A stretch of 64,000 nucleotides of DNA from Aliamphritea hakodatensis (GTDB taxonomy: Bacteria; Pseudomonadota; Gammaproteobacteria; Pseudomonadales; Balneatricaceae), in assembly GCF_024347195.1 (NCBI RefSeq), contig NZ_AP025281.1, positions 2,666,001-2,730,000 on the forward strand, given 5' to 3'. The translations under genes and the position numbers were made by a program. The number at the start of each line of letters is the position of its first letter. The stretch's first letter is position 1. Below the pieces are notes generated by a model. That model made no database searches. It was not told the DNA's origin and saw only the letters and a program-made list of their open reading frames with translations. Of this stretch, positions 13,247 to 22,717 are shown piece by piece.

Positions 13247-15136
13247 TTACGGGTCCGGATGTAACGCGGCATAAATATCCTCAGCAATTTTGCGGCTAAT
13301 ACTAGAGACTTTTGCAATTTCTTCAATACTTGCTTTCTCGATAGACTGAATACCGCCAAAGTGCTTCAGTAATTCACGGCGACGCTTGGCTCCCACACCG
13401 GCAATGCCTTCCAGCGGAGAAGTTTTACGTGCTTTGGCACGGCGGGCCCGGTGCCCGGTAATGGCAAAGCGGTGGGCTTCATCACGAATATGCTGTATCA
13501 GGTGCAGCGCGGAAGAATCCCCGCGCAGGGAAATTTCAGTATTTGTTTCTGCCATCACCAGTGTTTCCAGCCCGGCACGGCGGTCACTGCCTTTCGCAAC
13601 ACCGACAATCAGCACCCCTTCTATCTGCAGCTCACTGAGCACATCAACCGCCTGGGATACCTGCCCTTTACCACCGTCGATAAGAAGGATATCCGGCAGT
13701 TTGCCTTCACCTTTACGCAAACGCGTATAACGGCGCGTCAGCGCCTGATGCATCGCGGCGTAATCATCACCGCCGGTGATGTCAGTAATATTAAAGTGCC
13801 GGTAATCACTTTTCAGCGGGCCGTTATGGTCAAACACCACACAGGACGCCACAGTTGCCTCACCGGAGCTGTGACTGATATCAAAACATTCCAAACGCCT
13901 TGGCACATCATCCAGCTGCATCGCCTCCTGAAGCGCCAGAAAGCGGTTATAAATATTCTGTTTACTGGCCAGATAGCTTTGCAGATGCTGCTCTGCATTG
14001 GTCTGTGCCAGACGCTGCCAGCCAGCTTTATCTGCCCGCACCCGCTCAACCACCGCCACTTTCTTGCCGCGACGTGCCGCCAGCGCCTCTTCAAGGCAAT
14101 CCTTATCTTCCAGCGGAAAGCTGGTAATCACTGAATCCGGAATTTCCCGGCCAGCCCCCAGGTACCACTGCGCAATAAACGCAGACAACAAATCACTTTC
14201 GGTATCCTCAACGGACACCTTGGGGTGGTGCACTTTCGATCCGATAATACGGCCGCCCCGAACAAACAGCATATGCAGGCATACTCCGCCGGGTTTAATT
14301 GCGCAGCCAATGACATCCGCATCACCACTTGTGCCTGAAACATACTGCTGCTCCTGCACTTTTTGCAGGCTTGAGATCTGATCCCGAAAATGGGCAGCCT
14401 CTTCAAATTTCAACGCCATGGACGCGTCTTCCATCAGCACCGCCAGCTCATCCATTATCGCGGTGCTTTTGCCTTCCAGAAACATACTCGCCCGGCGAAT
14501 GTCTCCCTGATAGGCTTCCGGGGAAATAAGCCCGACACAGGGCGCTGTACAGCGCTTGATCTGATGCTGCAGACAAGGCCGTGAACGGTTTTTAAAGAAA
14601 CTCTCTTCACACTGCCGGATCTGGAAAACCTTTTGCAAGATAGCCAGACTTTCCCGCACCGCACCGCTGCTGGGAAACGGGCCGAAATACTTACCCTTAG
14701 CCCGCTTTGCGCCGCGGTGAAAGCGCACCGCAGGATAGGTCTGTGTATCTGAGACAAAGATATACGGATATGATTTATCATCCCGCAGCAGGATATTGTA
14801 CGGCGGCCGGTTTTCTTTAATCAGATTCTGTTCAAGCAGCAACGCCTCGGTTTCACTGTTGGTCACAGTGATCTGAATATCTGCAATGTGGCTGACCAGC
14901 GCCTGGGTTTTTACATTAAGGCCGGTGGAGCGAAAATAGCTACTGACACGGTTTTTCAGATTCTTGGCCTTGCCAACATATAACAGCTCTTCTTTGCTGT
15001 TATACATCTGATACACACCGGGACGCCTTGTCAGACGGGAAAGAAAAGCCTTACTGTCAAACGCCTGCTGTGAGCTGTCACTGGCATCTGCTGCCTTAAA
15101 CACCGCGTCGTCGTGGGGGGGATTATTATCAACCAT
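13247..15136 (-). CDS. uvrC: Excinuclease ABC subunit C
   Basis: 629 aa from the ATG at 15136; an upstream TTG would add 12 residues of low complexity. Domains in order: GIY-YIG nuclease (PGVYQMY...LLYVGKAKNLKNRV, about residues 35-110), UVR motif (MALKFEEAAHFRDQISSL, about 220), RNase H-like endonuclease half (ECFDISHSSGEATVAS, about 400) and C-terminal helix-hairpin-helix (LEGIAGVGAKRRRELLKHFGG). It makes the dual incisions in nucleotide excision repair with UvrAB. The usual upstream uvrY/gacA regulator is absent here. Confidence 0.96.
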   Translation of the reverse strand: MVDNNPPHDDAVFKAADASDSSQQAFDSKAFLSRLTRRPGVYQMYNSKEELLYVGKAKNLKNRVSSYFRSTGLNVKTQALVSHIADIQITVTNSETEALLLEQNLIKENRPPYNILLRDDKSYPYIFVSDTQTYPAVRFHRGAKRAKGKYFGPFPSSGAVRESLAILQKVFQIRQCEESFFKNRSRPCLQHQIKRCTAPCVGLISPEAYQGDIRRASMFLEGKSTAIMDELAVLMEDASMALKFEEAAHFRDQISSLQKVQEQQYVSGTSGDADVIGCAIKPGGVCLHMLFVRGGRIIGSKVHHPKVSVEDTESDLLSAFIAQWYLGAGREIPDSVITSFPLEDKDCLEEALAARRGKKVAVVERVRADKAGWQRLAQTNAEQHLQSYLASKQNIYNRFLALQEAMQLDDVPRRLECFDISHSSGEATVASCVVFDHNGPLKSDYRHFNITDITGGDDYAAMHQALTRRYTRLRKGEGKLPDILLIDGGKGQVSQAVDVLSELQIEGVLIVGVAKGSDRRAGLETLVMAETNTEISLRGDSSALHLIQHIRDEAHRFAITGHRARRAKARKTSPLEGIAGVGAKRRRELLKHFGGIQSIEKASIEEIAKVSSISRKIAEDIYAALHPDP

Positions 15137-15252
15137 GCAGCCGTATTCTACTGAGCACCCAACGGGTGGCAAGCCATAAATATTCCGGAGCGGAAAAGGA
15201 AATCATCCGCCCGCCAGCAATCTGAACGGCAAGCGGGCACCGTGCTTATTAC

Positions 15253-15564
15253 CTAAACATCAATAATATTGTTCAGCTTATTAGCATCCATATGGGCGTG
15301 TGTGGCTTCCTGATGAATTTCTTCCAGCCGCTGGCGGGTATCGTCCAGAATGCCTGAGTCACGGGAGAGAGAGACCTCAAGGAATACCGCTATCTCAGCA
15401 TAATAATACAACCGGGCATTAAAGCTCTGCGCCCTTTTCAGCTTGCTCAGGGCGGTTTGTGCACCATTCACCAGAATCATATTAATGTCATTGGTGGTCA
15501 TTAAAGGATGACGATCCTGCTCATCAACCACCTGAGTATCCTGCTGTCGTCTGGTCTGGGTCAT
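15253..15564 (-). CDS. Hypothetical helical protein
   Basis: 103 aa from the ATG at 15564, chosen for AAGG at ribosome-site distance; the longer frame to 15663 overlaps the divergent gene. Helical, with SKLKRAQSFNARLYYYAEIAVFLEVSLSRDSG and a polar C terminus. No signal peptide or known domain recognised. It may share a divergent promoter region with the DUF1853 gene. Confidence 0.6.
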   Translation of the reverse strand: MTQTRRQQDTQVVDEQDRHPLMTTNDINMILVNGAQTALSKLKRAQSFNARLYYYAEIAVFLEVSLSRDSGILDDTRQRLEEIHQEATHAHMDANKLNNIIDV

Positions 15565-15721
15565 GATATTTACCTTATAAAGGGCGGCTTGCCCGACTTT
15601 CGGTTGCGTTATCAGCTGCGTGTCCGGATTATGCGCTGAAAATGAGTTCTCAAACACGCTCAATAACTGCTACAGTTTCACTACTTTAGGGATTTTTCCC
15701 AGCAATGTGAATGCTTTGCGT

Positions 15722-16630
15722 ATGAAGACTGAAGTAAGCATGGCAAACTTCCGCCACGGAATTGTCAGAGATCTGGCCTGGCTCGCCCGCAGCCCGGACA
15801 TTATGACCCTACCTGAATCACTCTGTGCCGACTGGCTGTTTGATATCGATAACCTGCAACAACGCCTTGAAGCCCTCGATAACCATCCTGAACCTGTGAT
15901 CAGCCAGCTACGCCAGCAAGCCTGTTACAGGCTCGGTTATTACTTCGAAGACCTGGTTAAAATATACCTTAAACAGTTCATACAACCTACTGAAATAAAA
16001 ACTAATATTCAGGTATTCAAAGACAAAACTACCGTGGGTGAATATGACTTCCTGATTCGCCTGAATACCGGTAAAAAAGTGCATCTTGAAACGGCGGTTA
16101 AGTTCTATCTGTGTACCGATACCCGGGCACAGGATCTGAGCCACTTTATTGGCCCTAACCGTTCTGATCAGCTGTCACGTAAATGGCAAAGGCTCAATGA
16201 GCATCAGCTGCAACTGTCCAACACCCGCGCCGGCGGCCAGCAGGCTGAAAAGCTGGACCTGTTTCCGGATTTGCACAGCCTGCTGCTTAAAGGCTACCTC
16301 TTCTACCCTTACACCGAATGGCAGAATGCGGATAACTGGATCGAACCGGTCAGCCCAGAGCACGCCCGGGGCTGGTGGCTGCCACTGCAAGCCGCTCAGG
16401 CACTGCCTGGCAGTCAGGACTTTCGCTACGGCATTTTAATGAAACCCCAGTGGCTGGCACCGGCCCGTATGTGCTTTCAGGATAGCCTGAGCCGTCATGA
16501 GCTGCTGGCAAATATCGATGATTTATCGTCACCGCTGTTAATTGCTCAGTTGAATCAGCATCCGGAACACGGCTGGCAGGAAGTGAGCCGCGGCTTTATC
16601 GTGCCGAATGACTGGCATACCGGCGCCTGA
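15722..16630 (+). CDS. DUF1853 family protein, nuclease-like
   Basis: 302 aa from the ATG at 15722; the ATG at 15740 is an equal alternative. It starts with FRHGIVRDLAWLARSPDIM, the DUF1853 opening, and carries VGEYDFLIR followed by KVHLETAVKFYL. This E-(x)-D...E-x-x-x-K arrangement resembles a PD-(D/E)XK nuclease core; that reading is inference. A second conserved part contains GYLFYP and RGWW. The substrate is unknown. Standalone gene. Confidence 0.75.
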   Translation: MKTEVSMANFRHGIVRDLAWLARSPDIMTLPESLCADWLFDIDNLQQRLEALDNHPEPVISQLRQQACYRLGYYFEDLVKIYLKQFIQPTEIKTNIQVFKDKTTVGEYDFLIRLNTGKKVHLETAVKFYLCTDTRAQDLSHFIGPNRSDQLSRKWQRLNEHQLQLSNTRAGGQQAEKLDLFPDLHSLLLKGYLFYPYTEWQNADNWIEPVSPEHARGWWLPLQAAQALPGSQDFRYGILMKPQWLAPARMCFQDSLSRHELLANIDDLSSPLLIAQLNQHPEHGWQEVSRGFIVPNDWHTGA

Positions 16631-16738
16631 ACCCTAACCGGCACTTCAACCGGGAAGATTAACTGGCTGATATATAAGAAAAAAGTACTGTGAGATGCAG
16701 ATGCCGGACGGCACCTGCAGATACCTGAAAAGCAGAGT

Positions 16739-16876
16739 TTACTTGCGCTCAGCGGCAGCCGCATCTTTGGCGATGCTCTTCTTCAGAAGGCAAACACCCA
16801 CAACGACCATGACCAGCATCGCGCCTACAATTGCAATGCTCGGCGCGAAAGAGATTAAGTTGTACTTATCGACCAT
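16739..16876 (-). CDS. 45-aa single-span membrane peptide
   Basis: ATG at 16876 with GAGGACAG at ideal ribosome-site distance, stop at 16739. Residues 10-32 form one membrane helix (SIAIVGAMLVMVVVGVCLL), followed by KKSIAKDAAAAERK, a charged cytoplasmic tail by the positive-inside rule. No family assigned; small gammaproteobacterial membrane peptides of this plan are common. It lies alone between the DUF1853 gene and a dehydrogenase on the same strand. Confidence 0.65.
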   Translation of the reverse strand: MVDKYNLISFAPSIAIVGAMLVMVVVGVCLLKKSIAKDAAAAERK

Positions 16877-16998
16877 AGAACTGTCCTCGTTTCGGGCTTT
16901 TAACCCTTATTTATAATTGGCGCCGATTATAGAGAATCGGCACCAATCATCAAGAGCAACAGTCATTTTGTGCAAAGGTTAATCAGCAGGGTTAAGCC

Positions 16999-17874
16999 TT
17001 ACGACTGGCGATTACGGTTCAGGCGTTTAACCAGACTTGAAGTATCCCAGCGGTTGCCACCCATCCCCTGCACATCCGCATAAAACTGATCAACCAGACC
17101 GGTCACCGGCAGCTGAGCGCCATTATTACGCGCTTCACTCAGGGCGATATCCAGATCCTTACGCATCCAGTCGACGGCAAAGCCAAAATCAAACTCATCA
17201 TCAATCATGGTCTGATGGCGGTTAACCATCTGCCAGGAACCGGCAGCACCGTGCTGAATAACATCAAAAACAGCCGCCACATCCAAACCCGCCTGCTGTG
17301 CAAAGTGAACCCCTTCAGACAAGCCCTGAACCAGGCCGGCAATACAGATCTGGTTCACCATTTTAGCCAACTGACCACTGCCTGCCGGACCAAGCAGCTT
17401 GCTGGATTTGGCGAAGCAGTCAATCACCGGCTCAGCTATAGCAAAAACCGCATCACTGCCCCCAACCATCACACTCAGCACACCGTTCTCAGCGCCTGCC
17501 TGTCCGCCGGAAACCGGCGCATCCAGAAAGCCAAAACCGCGCTCAGCGGCAATCGCATCAAGCTCACGCGCCACATCGGCAGAAGCGGTCGTATGATCCA
17601 CCAGAATGGCACCGGCAGCCAGACCGGCAAACACACCCTGCTCACCGGTGACCACTTCCCGAAGATCCGCATCATTACCGACACAGGTGAACACAATTTC
17701 AGCGCCCTGAGCGGCAGCCTGCGGCGTATCAGCACGGCTGCCCGGGTAAGTCTCCAGCCATTTCTCAGCGCGGGCTTCAGTGCGGTTATAGACGCACACT
17801 TCATGACCGGCACGGGCCAGATGACCCGCCATTGGAAAACCCATTACTCCCAAACCAACAAATGCAACCTTCAT
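16999..17874 (-). CDS. NAD(P)-dependent beta-hydroxyacid dehydrogenase
   Basis: 291 aa. The N-terminal Rossmann domain carries GLGVMGFPMAGHLARAGHEV. The substrate-binding motif is DAPVSGGQAGAENGVLSVMVGG and the catalytic Lys lies in GPAGSGQLAKMVNQICIAG. This is the 3-hydroxyisobutyrate / tartronate semialdehyde reductase family; the substrate cannot be told from sequence. A second member is encoded at 23762, next to a hydroxypyruvate isomerase. Monocistronic. Confidence 0.88.
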   Translation of the reverse strand: MKVAFVGLGVMGFPMAGHLARAGHEVCVYNRTEARAEKWLETYPGSRADTPQAAAQGAEIVFTCVGNDADLREVVTGEQGVFAGLAAGAILVDHTTASADVARELDAIAAERGFGFLDAPVSGGQAGAENGVLSVMVGGSDAVFAIAEPVIDCFAKSSKLLGPAGSGQLAKMVNQICIAGLVQGLSEGVHFAQQAGLDVAAVFDVIQHGAAGSWQMVNRHQTMIDDEFDFGFAVDWMRKDLDIALSEARNNGAQLPVTGLVDQFYADVQGMGGNRWDTSSLVKRLNRNRQS

Positions 17875-18014
17875 GTGTTCTTATCCTCTGACACGCATTA
17901 TTAACTGCGCCTAGCCTATACCAAGCGCAGTCAATGCAAAACTCTTTGTTTAGACTCGCGCCGTTATCGGGCAGAATATGTACCTACGGTGTTAATTTTC
18001 ACGGACGCAACTTT

Positions 18015-18554
18015 ATGATCAGCATGCAGCAACTAAAAGCATTTCCACGCGTAATGATTACTTCAGCCATCCTGACACTCTGTTCTGCCTCAGCGGCATA
18101 TGCTGAAAAGGCCAGTCCCGAGGTGCAAACCCGGCAACTGCACCAGTTATCATTGTCTGACATGGAAAAAAACACCCGTTCACTCAGCGAGTACCGCGGC
18201 AAACCCGTGCTGGTAAACTTCTGGGCGTCATGGTGCCGGCCGTGCGTTAAAGAGATGCCTGCCCTGCAGCGTTTGCAGGACGCCTTCAGTTATGATGAGT
18301 TTCAGGTCGTTGCGGTAAATATCAGTGAAAACCAGGCCAGCATCGAAAACTTTCTCAGCCAGCAGGAAACTCAGCTCAGCATGGACATCCTGATTGATGA
18401 AAAAGGCACTGCCCTTGGCTCAAAACTGATTGATGTCATGCCTTCCAGCTTTGTACTGGACGCCGACGGCAATGTACTGGAAAAGATCGTCGGTATCCGC
18501 GAATGGGATCATCCGGAAAATATTCAGGCTGTCCGGGGACTGATCCCCCAATAA
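18015..18554 (+). CDS. Exported TlpA/ResA-type thioredoxin-like protein
   Basis: 179 aa from the ATG at 18015. A Sec signal peptide covers about residues 1-30 (cleavage after ASAAYA). The redoxin domain holds LVNFWASWCRPCVKEMPAL with CxxC at 74-77 and VMPSSFVLDADG with the cis-Pro region. Likely periplasmic disulfide reductase, for example for cytochrome c maturation or envelope repair. It stands alone with a terminator directly downstream. Confidence 0.85.
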   Translation: MISMQQLKAFPRVMITSAILTLCSASAAYAEKASPEVQTRQLHQLSLSDMEKNTRSLSEYRGKPVLVNFWASWCRPCVKEMPALQRLQDAFSYDEFQVVAVNISENQASIENFLSQQETQLSMDILIDEKGTALGSKLIDVMPSSFVLDADGNVLEKIVGIREWDHPENIQAVRGLIPQ

Positions 18555-18562
18555 CGAGATAC

Positions 18563-18590
18563 AAAAAAGCCGGCAATTGCCGGCTTTTTT
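18563..18590. terminator. Bidirectional terminator
   Basis: Perfect AAAAAAGCCGGCAA/TTGCCGGCTTTTTT inverted repeat between the convergent tlpA-like and mtnN genes, with A- and T-runs on both sides. Confidence 0.9.
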
Positions 18591-18605
18591 AATCCCACTG
18601 CACAA

Positions 18606-19358
18606 TTATGCAGCGTGCAGATCTTCAACAATGTTCATTACCATCGCTGCGGAATGCTTGGCGGCGGTTACCAGAAACTCCTCAAATGACAGATTTGATT
18701 CCTTACCGGCAATATCAGACAACGCACGGATAACAATAAATGGCATATCAAACTGATGGCAGGTCTGGGCAATTGCCGCCGCTTCCATCTCAACCGCTTT
18801 CATTGTCGGGAAGTTTTCGCGGGTTTTGGCAACACGTTCCGGGCAGTTCATGAAGGAATCACCGGTGGCAATCAGCCCCTGCACTGTCTTCATTCCTTCC
18901 ATGCGGGCAATACAGCACTCCGCTACCTGAGCCAGATGCTCATCCGGCAGGAAGGCTGCAGGCAGGCCCGGCACCTGACCGTGTTCATAGCCAAAGATGG
19001 TCACGTCGACATCGTGGTGGCGCACTTCAGAAGAAATAACAACATCACCCACTTCCAGCTCCGCTGCAAAACCGCCGGCCGAGCCGGTGTTAATCACGCA
19101 GGTTGGCTGAAACGTCTGCAGCATCAGCGTGGTACCAATCGCCGCATTTACCTTACCGATTCCTGATTTAAGCAGTACAACCTCAACGCCGTGCATCTGG
19201 CCGGTAAAAAGCTCATAACCGGCAATGGTGTGATCTTCACGGTTCTGCAGTGCCTGCTTAAGGATTTCTACCTCTTCATCCATCGCACCGATAATGCCTA
19301 CCTTAAGTGCGTTACTCTGCTGCTGAAGGCGGCTTGCAAAACTGGTTTGTGCTGTCAT
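18606..19358 (-). CDS. mtnN: 5'-methylthioadenosine/S-adenosylhomocysteine nucleosidase
   Basis: 250 aa. The core begins KVGIIGAMDEEVEILKQAL (general acid Glu), with LLKSGIGKVNAAIGTTLML, NTGSAGG, HHDVDVTIFGYEHGQVPG and ALSDIAGKESNLSFEEFL (catalytic Asp). It has about 18 extra residues before the core compared with the E. coli enzyme. It cleaves MTA and SAH to free adenine, feeding methionine recycling and relieving product inhibition of methyltransferases. Confidence 0.95.
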   Translation of the reverse strand: MTAQTSFASRLQQQSNALKVGIIGAMDEEVEILKQALQNREDHTIAGYELFTGQMHGVEVVLLKSGIGKVNAAIGTTLMLQTFQPTCVINTGSAGGFAAELEVGDVVISSEVRHHDVDVTIFGYEHGQVPGLPAAFLPDEHLAQVAECCIARMEGMKTVQGLIATGDSFMNCPERVAKTRENFPTMKAVEMEAAAIAQTCHQFDMPFIVIRALSDIAGKESNLSFEEFLVTAAKHSAAMVMNIVEDLHAA

Positions 19359-19410
19359 CTTATACGTTTCCCAATTAAAATTACCACGCGTAATGATTAA
19401 GTAATCATTA

Positions 19411-20412
19411 TCACTCTAATATATCGACGCTGCTGCCACTTTTACGGATCTGATCGGCCTGATCATGAAGATAACGCTGAAACTCAGGCTGACCTTTATA
19501 CGCGCCGGAAGCAACATACTGTAAAGCGCTGTTAAAGTGAAATGCTCTTACGTAAGCATCCACCCGGAACTGTTCTTTACCGGCAGCGTCCAGAAAAATC
19601 CAGGCAGGTAAATATGAAATACCCAGCTCCCGTGCCCACTGGCCTGCCGGCAGTGTCCTTCCATCCGGAAGTTTAAGCATGGGATTATCCGTCAAATTGA
19701 CGTCTACCTGCCGGTAGTCCGCCAGCAACGCCCGGGTATCCTCTCTGACCAGCACTTCTTGACTGAAGCCTTCACAGGCAGAGCATGCTGTAGCAACCAG
19801 CTGAATCGCAGCAGGCCGGGACTGTTTGCTCAGATCAATCAGCTGATCCCCTGTCTCTTCTGAGGATGGCAGCGCACTTTCGCCATTCACCAGCCCTGTG
19901 ACCAGCTCGAGAAACGCTTCCGGTGGCCGGTAACCGTCAACCCGGCGTTCCGGTGTCCCGGTTTCATCCAGAAAGATCAGGGTCGGGGTGTACTGAACTT
20001 TTAACATGGCCGCCAGCTGCTTCTCTTCCAGCTCGGTGCCATCTTGCAGGGTAACAATCCGTGACCCCCAGATATCCAGCTCTATCAGTTCATAATTTTC
20101 AGCCATCAGGGCATCAATACGGGGTTCCGGAAATACCTGAGTGACCAGGTTGTAGCAATAGGGACAACCTTCCTGATGAAAATACAATACGATTTTATGG
20201 CCACGTTCCCTGGCTTCGGCAACGTCATCGGCAAGTTCCAGAAAACCGTCCAGATACCAGCTCAGCTCGGGAATCTCCTGATTATGATCGACCGCCTGCA
20301 TACTCACAGCAGGCTGCCCGCCCTGGCTGGCATGCACGGTAAACGCCATAAGCATGACGACTGACAACCGGCATATCTGACGGAAACATTGCTTTATACC
20401 TTGCCTGATCAT
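19411..20412 (-). CDS. Exported protein with two thioredoxin-like domains
   Basis: 333 aa from the ATG at 20412, chosen because AAGGAG lies 8 bases upstream; the ATG at 20430 overlaps that site. A signal peptide ends near HAS (about residue 30). The first redoxin domain holds YFHQEGCPYCYNL (CPYC) and YTPTLIFLDETG; the second holds VATACSACEGFS (CSAC) and YLPAWIFLDAAG. Each resembles the SoxW/thioredoxin_2 fold with its own cis-Pro segment. Likely periplasmic two-step thiol-disulfide exchange; partner unknown. Confidence 0.78.
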   Translation of the reverse strand: MIRQGIKQCFRQICRLSVVMLMAFTVHASQGGQPAVSMQAVDHNQEIPELSWYLDGFLELADDVAEARERGHKIVLYFHQEGCPYCYNLVTQVFPEPRIDALMAENYELIELDIWGSRIVTLQDGTELEEKQLAAMLKVQYTPTLIFLDETGTPERRVDGYRPPEAFLELVTGLVNGESALPSSEETGDQLIDLSKQSRPAAIQLVATACSACEGFSQEVLVREDTRALLADYRQVDVNLTDNPMLKLPDGRTLPAGQWARELGISYLPAWIFLDAAGKEQFRVDAYVRAFHFNSALQYVASGAYKGQPEFQRYLHDQADQIRKSGSSVDILE

Positions 20413-20473
20413 TACTGATATCTCCTTCATCGCCGTTCAGTTTAAAAACCCAAGTATACCCGATTCGCTCCTA

Positions 20474-21226
20474 TCAGCCGCCTGTCTGGGCGACATCAGC
20501 CCATCCAAGCTCAGCGAACAGAGAGCGCTCCCATTCACCCGGCTCAGCGGTCACACACACCCGCTCACCGCTATGAGGGTGGGTAAACTCCAGCCGGGTT
20601 GCCAATAACAGCAAACGTTGCAGGCCGAACGTATCCCGGAAGATCCGGTTGTGATGACCGTCACCATGCTTGGTATCACCGATAATAGGATGAAATATGT
20701 GCTTCATATGACGGCGGATCTGGTGTTTCCTGCCGGTTTTCGGCCTGACTTCAACCAGTGAGTACCGACTGGTGGGAAAATGACCGGAAGGGATATCCAG
20801 TTCTGCATGGCCAAGGGTTCGGTATGCACTCACAGCCTCTTTTGCAGGCTGATCAGGATTTGCAAATTTATCCGCCGCCTTATCCAGCTCTTCCTTCAGC
20901 GGATAATCAATGACCGCCTCTGCATCTGTATATCCGCGACAAACACACAGGTAGGTCTTGTCTGTTTCTCTGGCCGCAAACTGCTCACTCATGGCCCGGG
21001 CGGTTTGTGGGTCTTTGGCAAACAGCAACACCCCTGACGTCGGACGGTCCAGACGATGAACCGTATAGGCTTTTAAACCTCTCTGCCCCCGTAACAGCGC
21101 GACAGCATTTTCTGCCCGCCTTTCAATCGGGCTCGGGTGCACCAGCAGCCCGGAAGGCTTATCGATTGCCAGGAGATAATCGTCTTCAAAAAGAACATTC
21201 AGTTCAGTTGTGCTTATTTCAGTCAA
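20474..21226 (-). CDS. truC: tRNA pseudouridine(65) synthase
   Basis: 250 aa from a TTG start. RluA-family motifs: LAIDKPSGLLVHPS, HRLDRPTSGVLLFAKD with the catalytic Asp, and RPKTGRKHQIRRHMKHIFHPIIGD followed by KHGDGHHNR, the latter typical of TruC. It isomerises U65 in tRNAs. No S4 domain, as in TruC. Confidence 0.88.
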   Translation of the reverse strand: MTEISTTELNVLFEDDYLLAIDKPSGLLVHPSPIERRAENAVALLRGQRGLKAYTVHRLDRPTSGVLLFAKDPQTARAMSEQFAARETDKTYLCVCRGYTDAEAVIDYPLKEELDKAADKFANPDQPAKEAVSAYRTLGHAELDIPSGHFPTSRYSLVEVRPKTGRKHQIRRHMKHIFHPIIGDTKHGDGHHNRIFRDTFGLQRLLLLATRLEFTHPHSGERVCVTAEPGEWERSLFAELGWADVAQTGG

Positions 21227-21387
21227 AACAATACCGTCATATCAGTTAACCGGCCTTACGGCTAATTCAGGCGCCGTATCATACGGCCAGCATCCACCGA
21301 GGTACAGACTAAACCTGACAAAGCCTATAGACCTATAATTCATAAGGATTTTTCCGCTTTTTTTAATTTTTTTTCATGCACACAGAG

Positions 21388-21416
21388 TTGAAATAACAGT
21401 AAAATCCTATATATAT
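21388..21416 (+). promoter_or_regulatory. Promoter of the Bax inhibitor-1 gene
   Basis: TTGAAA (21388-21393), 17-bp spacer and an ATATAT run (21411-21416), about 35 bp before the gene, preceded by a T-tract that may act as an UP-like element. Confidence 0.5.
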
Positions 21417-21451
21417 AAAGCAACATCATTAAGATTTTATCGAGGGATACA

Positions 21452-22135
21452 ATGCGTAATATCGATACTATGGCTGCCCCGCGCTCGCAAGAGTCGGTTC
21501 TGGCAACCAATAAAGTAATCCGTAATACCTACATGCTGCTGGCGATGACACTGGTCTTCAGCGCAGTCACTGCGGGTATTTCCATGGCAATGAATCCTCC
21601 GTTCATGCTCTACATCGGCAGCATCATTGTCAGCTTCATCATGATTTTTGCCCTGAACAAAATGCAAAACTCCGTATGGGCATTACCTATGGTATTTGCC
21701 TTCACCGGCCTGATGGGTTTTGGTCTGGGACCATTACTGAACCACTACCTGGCAATGGCTAACGGTGGTCAGATCATCATGACTGCACTGGGCATGACCG
21801 GCGCAGTATTCATGGGTCTGTCTGCATACGTGCTGACCAGCAAGAAAGACTTCAGCTTCATGGGTGGCTTCCTGGCTGCCGGCATGATGGTTGCCCTGAT
21901 TTCCATGGTTGCCCTGATTGCCCTGCCGTTCTTCGGTGTTCAGGTTGGCGCATTCAGCCTGGCGTTCTCTGCCCTGATCGTAATGCTGATGGCCGGTTTC
22001 ATCCTGTATGACACCAGCAACATCGTTAACGGCGTCTACACCAACTACATCATGGCAACTGTCAGCCTGTACCTGAACATTTACAACCTGTTCGTACACC
22101 TGCTGAGCCTGATCGGTGCTTTCAGCGACGACTGA
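21452..22135 (+). CDS. Bax inhibitor-1/YccA family membrane protein
   Basis: 227 aa with seven hydrophobic helices and the family ending NIYNLFVHLLSLIGAFSDD. The N terminus is cytoplasmic. GAGGG precedes the ATG. In bacteria the YccA branch interacts with the FtsH protease and others act as pH-sensitive calcium leak channels; which applies here is unknown. It lies just before tusDCBE, as yccA does in E. coli, and ends in its own terminator. Confidence 0.9.
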   Translation: MRNIDTMAAPRSQESVLATNKVIRNTYMLLAMTLVFSAVTAGISMAMNPPFMLYIGSIIVSFIMIFALNKMQNSVWALPMVFAFTGLMGFGLGPLLNHYLAMANGGQIIMTALGMTGAVFMGLSAYVLTSKKDFSFMGGFLAAGMMVALISMVALIALPFFGVQVGAFSLAFSALIVMLMAGFILYDTSNIVNGVYTNYIMATVSLYLNIYNLFVHLLSLIGAFSDD

Positions 22136-22195
22136 TCCCAACAGATAAAACAGCCTGGCCTATTTCTTCAACGGGCTAAGCCTTGTTAAACTAAA

Positions 22196-22221
22196 ACCCT
22201 GCAAATGCAGGGCTTTTTTTT
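22196..22221 (+). terminator. Terminator after Bax inhibitor-1 gene
   Basis: CCCTGC-AAAT-GCAGGG hairpin followed by eight T residues. Confidence 0.88.
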
Positions 22222-22301
22222 GGCCATAATATTTTGGCTTTCACGCAGTACACATTACCGTATCACTGCGAAATGCTTTACTGGTACAGATACTATTAAC
22301 T

Positions 22302-22694
22302 ATGATCTTTTCTCTGCTTATCACCGGCGCGCCATATAGCAGCCAGAGCGTCGCCACCGCTGTTCAGTTCGCCAGGGAAGCGCTGCAACAGGGCCACACC
22401 CTTCACCGTGTTTTCTTTTATGCGGATGCTGTCCACACCGGCTCAAAACTGGCGACTCCGCCGCAGGATGAAATGCATATTCCTAACGAATGGCAACAGC
22501 TGGCGAAAGACAATGATCTTGATCTGGTAGTGTGCATTGCTGCCGCAGTACGCCGGGGTGTACTCGACGAGGGTGAAGCCAAACGTCATGAAAAACCGGC
22601 CGGCAACCTGCAGGATAACTACCAGTTATCCGGCCTTGGTCAGCTGGTAGAAGCGGCGATGATTTCAGACCGCATGATTACCTTTGCTCCTTAA
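22302..22694 (+). CDS. tusD: Sulfurtransferase complex subunit TusD
   Basis: 130 aa DsrE-like protein. The active Cys lies in DLDLVVCIAAAVRRGV (about residue 78). It receives persulfide from TusA and passes it to TusE within the TusBCD heterohexamer for 2-thiolation of tRNA wobble uridine (mnm5s2U). First gene of the tusDCBE operon. Confidence 0.94.
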   Translation: MIFSLLITGAPYSSQSVATAVQFAREALQQGHTLHRVFFYADAVHTGSKLATPPQDEMHIPNEWQQLAKDNDLDLVVCIAAAVRRGVLDEGEAKRHEKPAGNLQDNYQLSGLGQLVEAAMISDRMITFAP

Positions 22695-22717
22695 CTCAGC
22701 AGCCTACAGGACACCCC

